From Streptomyces sp. NRRL F-6676 (GTDB lineage Bacteria; Actinomycetota; Actinomycetes; Streptomycetales; Streptomycetaceae), in the NCBI RefSeq assembly GCF_000725625.1, contig NZ_JOHS01000009.1:62001-126000 (forward strand): a DNA stretch of 64,000 nt, written 5' to 3'. A program made the position numbers and the translations under genes. A model generated the notes under the pieces. That model ran no database searches and was not told the DNA's origin. It saw nothing but the letters and a program-made list of their open reading frames with translations. Shown one piece after another: positions 8,042 through 15,910 of this stretch (its first letter is position 1; every line of letters starts with the position of its first letter).

Positions 8042-11000
8042 ATGACGCGAGCCGAGCAGCCAACGGCCCCCACCACGGCCCCCGAGGCCCCGGACGACGC
8101 CCTGGTCGCCGACTCCCGCGAGCGCGCCGTACGGGCGCTGCTGCGCAGGCCGCAGCTGAGGCGGCTGTGGAGCGCACAGCTCGTGGACGGAGTCGGGGAC
8201 GCCCTGGGCCTGCTCGTCCTGGTCGTCCTCGCCCTCCAGGCCGCGGTCCTGCACAGCTCCCTCGGCGGCGGCTACCGCGGGGTGGCGTTCGCCGTCGCGT
8301 GCGTCCTGGGCGCGCGGATCCTGGCGACGCTCCTCTTCGGCGCCGTCCTGCTCGGCCCGCTGGCCACGCTCACCGCGCCGGACGGCCCGCTCGACCGCCG
8401 CTGGGCCATGGTCGGCGCGGACGGACTGCGGGCCGCGCTGATGATCGTCGCCCCGCTGTGGATCGACTGGACCCCGGACAACGCGCTGCTGCTGCTCCTG
8501 GTGACCGCCTTCGTCGGCGGCGTCGCCGAGCGGTTGTGGACGGTGTGCAAGGAGAGCGCGGCGCCCGCCCTGCTGCCGCCGCCCCCGCCGGAGGGCGCCT
8601 CCGTGCGCCCGCTGCCCGACCACATGGACGCGCTGCGCCGGCTGTCGCTGCGCACGGGCTTCGTGTCGGTGCCGGTGGCGGCGGCCACGCTGGTCCTCGC
8701 CGGGCTGGTCAACAACCTGCTGGGCGCCGGGATCGAATGGTTCGCCCAGCACCAGGCCGCGCTGGCGTCGTACGTCACCGCGGGCCTGTTCGCCGCCGCC
8801 CTCTCCGTGCTGACGGCCCTGGAACTGCCCGGCACCCGCACCCCGCGCGCGCGGTCGCCGCTTGAGGGGCTGCGCCGCCCGAGGGCGGGCGGCGGTCCGG
8901 ACAAAGGCGTCGTGCCCGACAAGGGCCGCACCGGTGTGCTGCCGCTGCTCGTGCTGGCCTGCGCCTCGGTCGCGGGCGCCATAGCGGCCGCCGTCGCCGT
9001 GAGCGTGCTGCACGCCAGGGACCTCGGCGGCGGCCCCGTGCTGTACGGGCTGCTGGTGCTCGCCGTCACCGGCGGCGTGGTCGTCGGCATCCGTACGGCG
9101 CCCGGGCTGCTGCCCGCGCTGTCCAGGCGCCGGCTCCTCGCGCTGGCGATCGCCTTCACCGGGCTGGCACTGCTGGCCGCCGGGCTCGTCCCGGACGACA
9201 CCACCGTGCTGCTGCTCGTCGCCCTGGCCGGCATCGGCGCCGGCGTCGCCGCCAATACCGGGCACACCCTGCTCGACCAGGAGACCGAGGACCAGCGCCG
9301 GTCCCGTACGACCGAACACCTGCACGCGGTCGTACGGGTGTTCGTCACGCTCGGTGCGCTGCTTGGCCCGCTGGTGGCGGCCGGTATCGGACCGCACCGG
9401 CTGGTCAACGGCAAGTTCGTCTTCGCGCACGGCGGCGCCGCCTTCACCCTGATGCTGGTGGGCGCGCTGCTGCTGCCGGTCGCCGCCCTGGTGCTCGCCA
9501 AGGTCGACGACCGCTCCGGCGTCCCCCTGCGGCTCGACCTGCGGGACGCGCTGCGCGGCGGGGACGACCCGGTGCAGAGTCCCGCGACGAACGGTTTCTT
9601 CCTCGTCCTGGAGGGCGGCGACGGCGCCGGGAAGTCGACGCAGGCGGAGGCGCTCGCCGAGTGGATCCGCGCCAAGGGCCACGAGGTGGTCCTCACCCAT
9701 GAGCCGGGCGCGACCCCGGTCGGCAAGCGGCTGCGCTCGATCCTGCTGGACGTCTCCAGCGCCGGACTCTCGCACCGCGCCGAGGCGCTGCTCTACGCCG
9801 CAGACCGCGCGGAGCACGTGGACACCGTCGTACGGCCCGCCCTGGAACGCGGCGCGGTCGTCATCTCCGACCGGTACATCGACTCCTCCGTCGCCTACCA
9901 GGGGGCGGGCCGCGACCTGTCCCCGACGGAGATCGCCCGCATCTCGCGCTGGGCGACCAACGGCCTCGTACCGCACCTGACGGTGCTGCTCGACCTCGAC
10001 CCGCAGGCCGCCCGCGAGCGGTTCACCGAGGCGCCCGACCGGCTGGAGTCCGAGCCCGCCGAGTTCCACGCGCGCGTGCGGGCCGGTTTCCTCACGCTGG
10101 CCGCCGCCGACCCCGGTCGCTATCTGGTCGTCGACGGCGGCCAGGAGCCCGAGGCAGTTACGACGGCCGTACGGCACCGGCTCGACCGGATGCTGCCGCT
10201 GTCCGAGGCCGAGGTGAAGGCCCAGGAGGAGGCGCGCCGCAAGGCCGAGGAGGAGGCCCGGCGCAAGGCGGAGGAAGAGGCGCGGCGCAAGGCCGAGGAG
10301 GAGCGCAAGGAGCGCGAGCGCCAGGAGGAGCTCGCCAGGCTCCGTGCCGAGGAGGAGGAGCGCAAGCGCCGTGAGCTGGAGGAGGCTCAGCGGCGCGAGG
10401 CCGAGCGGCAGGCCGAGGAGGCCCGGCAGCGGGCGGAGGAGGCGCGCCGCAGGGCCGAGGAGGAGCAGGCCCGGCTGCTCGCGGAGGAGAAGGCGCGCGC
10501 CGAGGAGGAGGCCCGCCGCAAGGCGGAGCAGGACCGGCTGCGCCGGCAGGCCGAGGAGGAGGCGCGGCTGCGCGCCGAGGCCGAGGAACGGCGCCTGGAG
10601 AAGCAGCGCAAGGCCGAGGCCGCGCTGCTGCGGGCGGAGGAGGCCCGCCGGGCGGCGGAGGCGGCGGCAGCGGCCGCCGCGGCCGAGACCGCGGCGCGCA
10701 ACGCGCGGGCCGCGGAGGAGGAGCGCGCCGCGGCGGGTCCGGCGGCCGCGGCGGAGACCGTACCGACGCCGATGGTCACCCCGACCAACGCCACGGGCGG
10801 CCCCGTGGACGAGACGGCGGTCCTGCCCCCGGTGACCCCGGACGGCCCCGACGCCGAGACGACCACACAGCTCCCCCGTCCGACGGGCCCGGAGACACCG
10901 GCGGACGACGAGACGACGGTGCTCCCGGCGGTCACCCCGGGCGCGGCGGACGAGACGGCGGTACTGCCGCCGGTACGGGACGACGGCGACGAGGGTGACT

Positions 11001-11323
11001 ACGGCGACGAGGCGGACGACCGGGGCGAGGACCCGGCGGACCGCGTCCCGCCGGGCTACTTCCGCGACGAGGACGACGGGCGCGACGGGCGCGGCGAAAG
11101 CGATCGCGGCGAACGCACGGAACCGCGCCCCGACGGCCGCGAGGACCGCACCCGCGAACTCCCGCAGGTCCCCGCCGAGGACGCACCCCCACGCCGGGGC
11201 CGCCGCACCCGCCGCCGCCCCGACTGGGCCGAGGAAACCCCGCTGGACGACCTCCCCACCCTGGCCGACGAACTCCTGGGCCCGAGGGACGACGAGGAGA
11301 ACGGTCGGAGGGGCAGGTCGTAG
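8042..11323 (+). CDS. tmk: MFS-like membrane domain fused to thymidylate kinase, with coiled-coil tail
   Basis: 1093 residues in three parts. Residues about 40-490 form a transporter-like domain of some 12 hydrophobic helices with MFS-like layout. Residues about 518-715 are a complete dTMP kinase: P-loop EGGDGAGKST near 524, then DRYIDSSVAYQGAGRDL near 610. It makes dTDP for DNA synthesis, and bacterial Tmk is normally a free protein of about 210 residues. Residues about 722-900 are a long charged coiled coil of EEARRKAEE repeats, followed by an acidic, Pro-rich, disordered end with repeats of the type TAVLPPVTP. The fusion is known from Streptomyces annotation, but the role of the membrane part is not. 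Whether it transports anything or only anchors the kinase is open. The neighbour is the polymerase III delta' gene, as tmk-holB pairs are in many bacteria. Confidence 0.92.
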   Translation: MTRAEQPTAPTTAPEAPDDALVADSRERAVRALLRRPQLRRLWSAQLVDGVGDALGLLVLVVLALQAAVLHSSLGGGYRGVAFAVACVLGARILATLLFGAVLLGPLATLTAPDGPLDRRWAMVGADGLRAALMIVAPLWIDWTPDNALLLLLVTAFVGGVAERLWTVCKESAAPALLPPPPPEGASVRPLPDHMDALRRLSLRTGFVSVPVAAATLVLAGLVNNLLGAGIEWFAQHQAALASYVTAGLFAAALSVLTALELPGTRTPRARSPLEGLRRPRAGGGPDKGVVPDKGRTGVLPLLVLACASVAGAIAAAVAVSVLHARDLGGGPVLYGLLVLAVTGGVVVGIRTAPGLLPALSRRRLLALAIAFTGLALLAAGLVPDDTTVLLLVALAGIGAGVAANTGHTLLDQETEDQRRSRTTEHLHAVVRVFVTLGALLGPLVAAGIGPHRLVNGKFVFAHGGAAFTLMLVGALLLPVAALVLAKVDDRSGVPLRLDLRDALRGGDDPVQSPATNGFFLVLEGGDGAGKSTQAEALAEWIRAKGHEVVLTHEPGATPVGKRLRSILLDVSSAGLSHRAEALLYAADRAEHVDTVVRPALERGAVVISDRYIDSSVAYQGAGRDLSPTEIARISRWATNGLVPHLTVLLDLDPQAARERFTEAPDRLESEPAEFHARVRAGFLTLAAADPGRYLVVDGGQEPEAVTTAVRHRLDRMLPLSEAEVKAQEEARRKAEEEARRKAEEEARRKAEEERKERERQEELARLRAEEEERKRRELEEAQRREAERQAEEARQRAEEARRRAEEEQARLLAEEKARAEEEARRKAEQDRLRRQAEEEARLRAEAEERRLEKQRKAEAALLRAEEARRAAEAAAAAAAAETAARNARAAEEERAAAGPAAAAETVPTPMVTPTNATGGPVDETAVLPPVTPDGPDAETTTQLPRPTGPETPADDETTVLPAVTPGAADETAVLPPVRDDGDEGDYGDEADDRGEDPADRVPPGYFRDEDDGRDGRGESDRGERTEPRPDGREDRTRELPQVPAEDAPPRRGRRTRRRPDWAEETPLDDLPTLADELLGPRDDEENGRRGRS

Positions 11324-11681
11324 CGGCGCGAGGCAGAGGCGGGCCGTGGACGCTCCGTAAGACGCACGGGGCTCTGCCGTTCCGCGGGTCCGCCGTCGGC
11401 TGTACTGTTTCGCGGCCCCGCCGCGTCGCCGCGACCAGCCGCAGCGCCCCCGTCAGGGGCGCGGGGAACTGCGCGACCGGCCACGGCGCACCCGCGGTCG
11501 CCGACGCCCCTCACCCACCCGGGCTCTCAGGCGCTCGACGGGGTCGAAGGGGCAGCGCCCCTGGAGGACGGGAAGGGCAGGGGCGGCGGGGGCGAACGAC
11601 CCCACCCGCACCCCCACTGTCAGTGCCCACCCCCACAATGGGAACCGACACACCTCGCACGAACCCGAAAGGCGGCGGCCC
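11324..11681. other. Intergenic region carrying a dispersed two-module repeat
   Basis: 358 bases between tmk and the delta' gene. Module 1 (11456-11485) has the GGGGCGCGGGGAACTGCGCG sequence common in Streptomyces intergenic DNA. Module 2 (about 11536-11596) is a G-rich block. Both reappear, inverted, at 25868-25990. Confidence 0.75.
11444..11462 (+). terminator. Hairpin downstream of tmk
   Basis: Arms GCGCCCC (11444-11450) and GGGGCGC (11456-11462) with a 5-base loop and no T-tract. A plausible Streptomyces-type terminator that is also part of the dispersed repeat. Confidence 0.5.
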
Positions 11682-12887
11682 ATGCCCGTATGGGACGACC
11701 TCGTCGGCCAGGACCGGCTGAGCGCCCAGCTCACCGCTGCCGCCCGCGACGCCGACGCCTTCGTCACCGCCGCGGCGACCAACGCCCCGCTCCCCGAAGC
11801 GTCGAGCATGACGCACGCCTGGCTGTTCACGGGCCCGCCCGGCGCCGGCCGCACCCAGGCGGCCCGCGCCTTCGCCGCCGCCCTCCAGTGCGTCAGCCCC
11901 GACCGCGCGCTGGGCGGCACCCCCGGCTGCGGCTTCTGCGACGGCTGCCACACCGCCCTGATCGGCACGCACGCCGACGTCACCACCGTCGCCGCCATCG
12001 GCGCCCAGATCCGCGCCGCCGACATGCGCGACACCGTCCGCAAGTCGTTCACCTCGCCCGCGAACGGCCGCTGGCAGGTGATCCTCGTCGAGGACGCCGA
12101 ACGTCTGAACGAACAATCGGCGAACGCGGTCCTGAAGGCCGTCGAGGAGCCCGCCCCCCGCACGGTCTGGCTCCTGTGCGCCCCCTCCGTCGAGGACGTC
12201 CTGCCCACCATCCGCTCCCGCTGCCGCCATGTGAATCTGCGCACACCCCCGGTGGACGCCGTCGCGGATCTGCTGATCCGGCGGGACGGCATCGAGCCGG
12301 AGATCGCGGTCGCCGCCGCTCGCGCCACCCAGGGCCATGTCGACCACGCCCGCCGCCTCGCCACCGACGAGCGGGCCCGTGCCCGCCGGAAGGCCGTGCT
12401 CGCGCTGCCGCTCCGCCTGGACGACGTCGGCGGCTGCCTCAAGGCCGCGCAGACACTGGTCGACGCGGCCGCGGAGGACTCCAAGCAGCTCGCCGAGGAG
12501 CGGGAGGCCAAGGAGACCGAGGAGCTGAAGGCGGCGCTCGGCGCGGTCCAGGGCGGCCGACTGCCGCGCGGCACCGCGGGCGTGATGAAGGAGCTGGAGG
12601 AGGACCAGAAGCGCCGCAGAAGACGCGTCCAGCGCGACAGCCTGGACGTCGCCCTGCTGGACCTGACCGGTTTCTACCGCGACGTCCTCGCCCTCCAGCT
12701 CGGCTCCCGGCTGGCCCTCGCCAACACGGACGCCGAGGACGCGCTGGAGCGGCTGGCCCGCAGCAGCACCCCGGAGGCCACGCTGCGCCGCATCGAGGCG
12801 ATCGCCGCCTGCCGCGAGGCTCTCGACCGCAACGTGGCACCGCTGCTGGCGGTGGAGGCGATGACGATGGCGCTGCGCGCGGGCTGA
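11682..12887 (+). CDS. holB: DNA polymerase III delta' subunit (clamp loader)
   Basis: 401 residues. AAA+ clamp-loader subunit that, with tau/gamma and delta, opens the beta clamp on DNA. Residues 51-58 GPPGAGRT correspond to Walker A with Arg57 replacing the catalytic Lys, consistent with delta' being the stator that does not hydrolyse ATP. A four-Cys zinc site is visible (Cys70, Cys83, Cys86, Cys89; CGFCDGC), and SRC appears in TIRSRCRHVN. After the AAA+ core the protein has an extra charged helical region (EDSKQLAEEREAKETEE) typical of the actinobacterial proteins. ATG 11682 follows GAAAGGCGGCGGCCC, a reasonable SD. The pairing with tmk supports the call. Confidence 0.93.
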   Translation: MPVWDDLVGQDRLSAQLTAAARDADAFVTAAATNAPLPEASSMTHAWLFTGPPGAGRTQAARAFAAALQCVSPDRALGGTPGCGFCDGCHTALIGTHADVTTVAAIGAQIRAADMRDTVRKSFTSPANGRWQVILVEDAERLNEQSANAVLKAVEEPAPRTVWLLCAPSVEDVLPTIRSRCRHVNLRTPPVDAVADLLIRRDGIEPEIAVAAARATQGHVDHARRLATDERARARRKAVLALPLRLDDVGGCLKAAQTLVDAAAEDSKQLAEEREAKETEELKAALGAVQGGRLPRGTAGVMKELEEDQKRRRRRVQRDSLDVALLDLTGFYRDVLALQLGSRLALANTDAEDALERLARSSTPEATLRRIEAIAACREALDRNVAPLLAVEAMTMALRAG

Positions 12888-12895
12888 CACCGGGC

Positions 12896-13076
12896 GGCTG
12901 ACGACGGCGATGCGCAGGGGCCGATACCGTCGGCTGACGACGGCGATGCGCAGGGGCCGATACCGTCGGCTGACGACGGCGATGCGCAGGGGCCGACACC
13001 GCCTGCTGACGACGGCGAGGCGCGCGGGCCGACACCATCGGCCGACGACGGCGTTGCGCGCGGGGCCGGCACCGGG
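12896..13076. repeat. 36-bp tandem array, five copies
   Basis: Starting 9 bases after the holB stop: copies at 12896-12931 and 12932-12967 are identical, 12968-13003 differs at a few bases, and 13004-13039 and 13040-13076 are progressively diverged. The unit begins GGCTGACGACGGCGATGCGC. Divergence increases in one direction, as expected for an array that grows at its left end. There is no spacer/repeat alternation. Confidence 0.93.
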
Positions 13077-13154
13077 CGGCCGACGTACGGGTTGACGTCC
13101 TCACCCGAAAGGGGACCGTGTGCGACATTCGGTGAGCGATCGACGACGCAACGT

Positions 13155-13160
13155 TACGCT
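13155..13160 (+). promoter_or_regulatory. -10 box TACGCT of a leaderless promoter
   Basis: TACGCT ends 6 bases before ATG 13167, and no SD is present. Confidence 0.5.
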
Positions 13161-13166
13161 CGCGGA

Positions 13167-14810
13167 ATGCACCTCAGCCGCCCTCCCGCACCCCGTACCG
13201 CCCGTGCCCCCCTGTCCGGTGGCCCCCGCCCCTCCCGCCGGTTCCTCACCCGCGGCACCCCGCTGGCCGCCGCGCTCGCCCTGCTGCTCTCCGCCGCGTG
13301 CTCCTCGGGGCACTCGGCGACGCCCGCCGCACCCTCCCCGGCGCAGGCGGCGCCGGCCGCCCTGGCCGCACTGCCCCGCTCCACACCCCCCGCGCTGACC
13401 TCTTACTACAGCCAGAAACCGGCGTGGCGCGCGTGCGGTGTCCCCGGCTTCCAGTGCGCCACGGTCAAGGCGCCGCTGGACTACGACAAGCCCTCCGCCG
13501 GCGACGTCCGGCTCGCGGTGGCCCGGAAGAAGGCGACCGGTCCGGGCAAACGCCTCGGCTCGCTGCTGGTCAACCCGGGCGGCCCCGGCGGCTCGGCGAT
13601 CGGCTACCTCCAGCAGTTCGCGGGCATCGGCTACCCGGCCGACGTCCGCGCGCGGTACGACATGGCGGCCGTCGACCCGCGCGGCGTGGCCCGCAGCGAG
13701 CCGGTCGAGTGCCTCACCGACCGTCAGATGGACGCGTACACGCAGACGGACGCCACCCCGGACGACCGCGGGGAGACCACGAAACTCGTCGACGCGTACA
13801 AGAGGTTCGCGGCGGGCTGCGGCAAGCACGACCCGAAACTGCTGCGCCACGTCTCCACGGTCGAGGCGGCGCGCGACATGGACATCGTCCGGGCCGCGCT
13901 GGGCGACAAGAAACTGAACTACGTGGGCGCCTCGTACGGCACGTTCCTCGGCGCCACGTACGCGGGCCTCTTCCCCGACCGCGCCGGACGCCTCGTCCTG
14001 GACGGCGCGATGGACCCCTCGCTGTCCGCGCGCGAGCTGAACGAGGACCAGACCGCGGGGTTCGACACGGCGTTCCAGTCCTTCGCCAAGGACTGCGTAC
14101 GCCGCTCCGGCTGCCCCCTCGGTACCTCGCGCACCACCCCCGCGCAGGCCGGCGACCACCTGGAGGCGTTCTTCCGGCAACTGGACGCGAAGCCCCTGAA
14201 GACGGGTGACGCGGACGGCCGCACGCTCGGCGAGTCCCTGGCCACCACGGGCGTGATCGCCGCGATGTACGACGAGGCGGCCTGGCCCCAGCTGCGCCGG
14301 GCGCTCACCTCCGCGATGAAGGACAAGGACGGCGCCGCGCTCCTCGCCCTCTCGGACAGCTATTACGAACGCGACGCCGACGGCCACTACACCAATCTGA
14401 TGTACGCCAACGCCGCCGTGAACTGCCTCGACCTGCCCCCCGCCGTCCGGTCCCCGAACGAGGTGGACAAGGCGCTCCCGGCGTTCGAGAAGGCCTCCCC
14501 GGTGTTCGGACCGAGCCTTGCCTGGTCCTCACTGACCTGCGCGTACTGGCCGGTCCAGCCGACGGGCAAGCCGCACCGCATCGAGGCGAAGGGCGCGGCG
14601 CCGATCGTGGTCGTCGGCACCACCCGCGACCCGGCCACCCCGTACCGCTGGGCCAAATCCCTCGCCGCCCAGCTCTCCTCCGGCCGCCTCCTCACCTACG
14701 AGGGCGACGGCCACACGGCGTACGGCCGCGGCAGCCGCTGCATCGACACGGCGATCAACACCTACCTGCTCCGCGGCACCGCGCCGGCGAACGGCAAACG
14801 CTGCACCTGA
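13167..14810 (+). CDS. Secreted alpha/beta-hydrolase lipoprotein, tripeptidyl aminopeptidase family
   Basis: 547 residues. Long basic N-region, hydrophobic core and lipobox LSAAC, so it is exported and lipid-anchored. The catalytic domain is an alpha/beta hydrolase with oxyanion region NPGGPGGS, nucleophile Ser256 in GASYG, Asp in TRDPATP and His516 in DGHTAYG. The fold and the C-terminal TAP-like domain match Streptomyces Tap/SlpD/SlpE peptidases, which remove N-terminal tripeptides from secreted proteins. Substrate specificity is inferred from family only. I chose ATG 13167 over 13092 because a -10 hexamer sits 6 bases upstream and the signal peptide begins naturally there. Confidence 0.9.
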   Translation: MHLSRPPAPRTARAPLSGGPRPSRRFLTRGTPLAAALALLLSAACSSGHSATPAAPSPAQAAPAALAALPRSTPPALTSYYSQKPAWRACGVPGFQCATVKAPLDYDKPSAGDVRLAVARKKATGPGKRLGSLLVNPGGPGGSAIGYLQQFAGIGYPADVRARYDMAAVDPRGVARSEPVECLTDRQMDAYTQTDATPDDRGETTKLVDAYKRFAAGCGKHDPKLLRHVSTVEAARDMDIVRAALGDKKLNYVGASYGTFLGATYAGLFPDRAGRLVLDGAMDPSLSARELNEDQTAGFDTAFQSFAKDCVRRSGCPLGTSRTTPAQAGDHLEAFFRQLDAKPLKTGDADGRTLGESLATTGVIAAMYDEAAWPQLRRALTSAMKDKDGAALLALSDSYYERDADGHYTNLMYANAAVNCLDLPPAVRSPNEVDKALPAFEKASPVFGPSLAWSSLTCAYWPVQPTGKPHRIEAKGAAPIVVVGTTRDPATPYRWAKSLAAQLSSGRLLTYEGDGHTAYGRGSRCIDTAINTYLLRGTAPANGKRCT

Positions 14811-14830
14811 CCGCCGAACCCCGCCCGAAT

Positions 14831-14858
14831 CCGCCCCCGCCCTACGCCCCGGGGGCGG
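14831..14858 (+). terminator. GC hairpin after the hydrolase gene
   Basis: Arms CCGCCCCCG and CGGGGGCGG with a 10-base loop, 20 bases after the stop codon. No T-tract. Confidence 0.6.
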
Positions 14859-14888
14859 TTCGGACCACCCCCGGAAACTGTGTAGACT
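14859..14888 (+). promoter_or_regulatory. tRNA-Thr promoter
   Basis: TTCGGA (14859-14864), an 18-base spacer, and TAGACT (14883-14888), a good match to the HrdB -10 consensus, about 43 bases upstream of the mature tRNA. Confidence 0.55.
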
Positions 14889-14931
14889 TACCGTCGTCGC
14901 TGATCGCACCATGGGTGCACACAGCCGACTC

Positions 14932-15005
14932 GCCGCCTTAGCTCAGATGGCCAGAGCAACGCACTCGTAATGCGTAGGTCTCGGGTTCGAATCCCGAAGG
15001 CGGCT
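14932..15005 (+). tRNA. tRNA-Thr (anticodon CGT)
   Basis: A 74-nt cloverleaf: acceptor GCCGCCT/AGGCGGC, D-arm GCTC/GAGC, anticodon arm ACGCA/TGCGT with loop CTCGTAA (anticodon CGT), T-arm TCGGG/CCCGA with loop TTCGAAT, and discriminator T. CCA is not encoded. It reads ACG codons, which are common in this genome. Confidence 0.97.
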
Positions 15006-15088
15006 CCGACTGGGACCAGGTCTTGCGAGACCTGGCCCTTTGTGCTGTGCGCACTCATGTACTCGGCCACCTCGTCCGGGCGACTGTT

Positions 15089-15102
15089 GAGTACGGCTAC
15101 TC
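15089..15102. promoter_or_regulatory. Inverted repeat GAGTA-CGGC-TACTC
   Basis: Perfect 5-bp arms with a 4-base spacer, about 30-40 bases before the start of the next gene. Possibly an operator or part of the promoter. Protein partner unknown. Confidence 0.35.
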
Positions 15103-15130
15103 ATGCCGGCGGGACGGTGCCCGGCGCACG

Positions 15131-15862
15131 ATGCCGTACATGACGCAGTCTCACCCGGCACGGCCCCGCTCGACACAGCCGTACTCCACCCAGCCGTACG
15201 CGGCGGCACCGCCGTACCCGGGGCAGCGGCCCAACCGTCCCGGTCGGCGTCGGAAGGTTCTCGTGGTGGTGGCCGGGGCGCTCGCCGGTGCCGCGGTGGT
15301 GGTGGCGGCTCTGTGCGTCGGGCGGCTCTGGGAGGGCGATGCCTACCCCGTCGAGGATCCGTCCGCCACGGCCCGGCGGCTGGACGCCCACACCCAGACC
15401 GTCTACGACGCGCTCGGTCTGCCGGAAGCCGAACTGGATGCCGAGTGGCCCCGGGACGGCCGGAGGGTCGGCGCCGACTGCGGCTACCGCGGTCTGAAGA
15501 ACCTCGACAAGCAGTGGAACGACACTCCGCCGAGCATGCCGGGAGTGGTCACCGTGAGCAGTGAATGGGCGTTGAAGGGTGTCGCTCCGGATCGGGCGAC
15601 GGCGGCTTTGCGCCGGGTACAGAGGCGGCTGACCGAGCGGGGCTGGGACGTCACCGCGTACGAGAGCGCTGGTCACGCGCTCCGTCTGCGCCTGCGGCCT
15701 CCCGGCACGGAGGACACCGTGTGGGTCAGGGCGGAGCCCCGTGATCGTCTCGACGTCACCGCGCACTCCGGGTGTGCCCGCTACCCGTCGGACACGCCTG
15801 TGAACGAGCGGGGAGAGCCCGCACTTCCCGCGCAGGCGATGCCGGCCCAGTCGCGTGGGTGA
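15131..15862 (+). CDS. Single-pass membrane protein of unknown function
   Basis: 243 residues from ATG 15131. A Pro/Tyr/Ala-rich cytoplasmic head (STQPYSTQPYAAAPPY) and a basic stop GRRRK precede one transmembrane helix (about 45-65). An extracytoplasmic domain of about 175 residues follows, with two Cys (in DCGYRG and SGCARYP) that could form a disulfide. The topology resembles many Streptomyces sensor or anchor proteins, but no known domain is recognisable. ATG 15140 is an equally possible start. It follows the tRNA and is convergent with the efflux gene. Confidence 0.7.
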   Translation: MPYMTQSHPARPRSTQPYSTQPYAAAPPYPGQRPNRPGRRRKVLVVVAGALAGAAVVVAALCVGRLWEGDAYPVEDPSATARRLDAHTQTVYDALGLPEAELDAEWPRDGRRVGADCGYRGLKNLDKQWNDTPPSMPGVVTVSSEWALKGVAPDRATAALRRVQRRLTERGWDVTAYESAGHALRLRLRPPGTEDTVWVRAEPRDRLDVTAHSGCARYPSDTPVNERGEPALPAQAMPAQSRG

Positions 15863-15910
15863 CGCGTGCTGCCCGTAGCGGCGCGGGGCGAGCGGGACGA
15901 CGCCCGGGGG

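Noticed and set aside
4387..8076. 1229-residue open frame antisense to topA
   Set aside because: High-GC DNA leaves the antisense frame open. The peptide is Arg/Leu/Val/Gly noise without domains, and topA fills the region.
7925..10177. 750-residue antisense frame across the tmk fusion
   Set aside because: Composition is Gly/Arg/Gln-rich with no domain; it shadows a clear protein on the other strand.
12896..13076. Possible CRISPR array
   Set aside because: Units are directly adjacent with no unique spacers, and there are no cas genes. It is a plain tandem repeat.
12439..13128. Repeat-encoded protein with 12-residue periodicity
   Set aside because: The period is a by-product of the 36-bp DNA repeat; there is no SD or start context, and it overlaps holB antisense.
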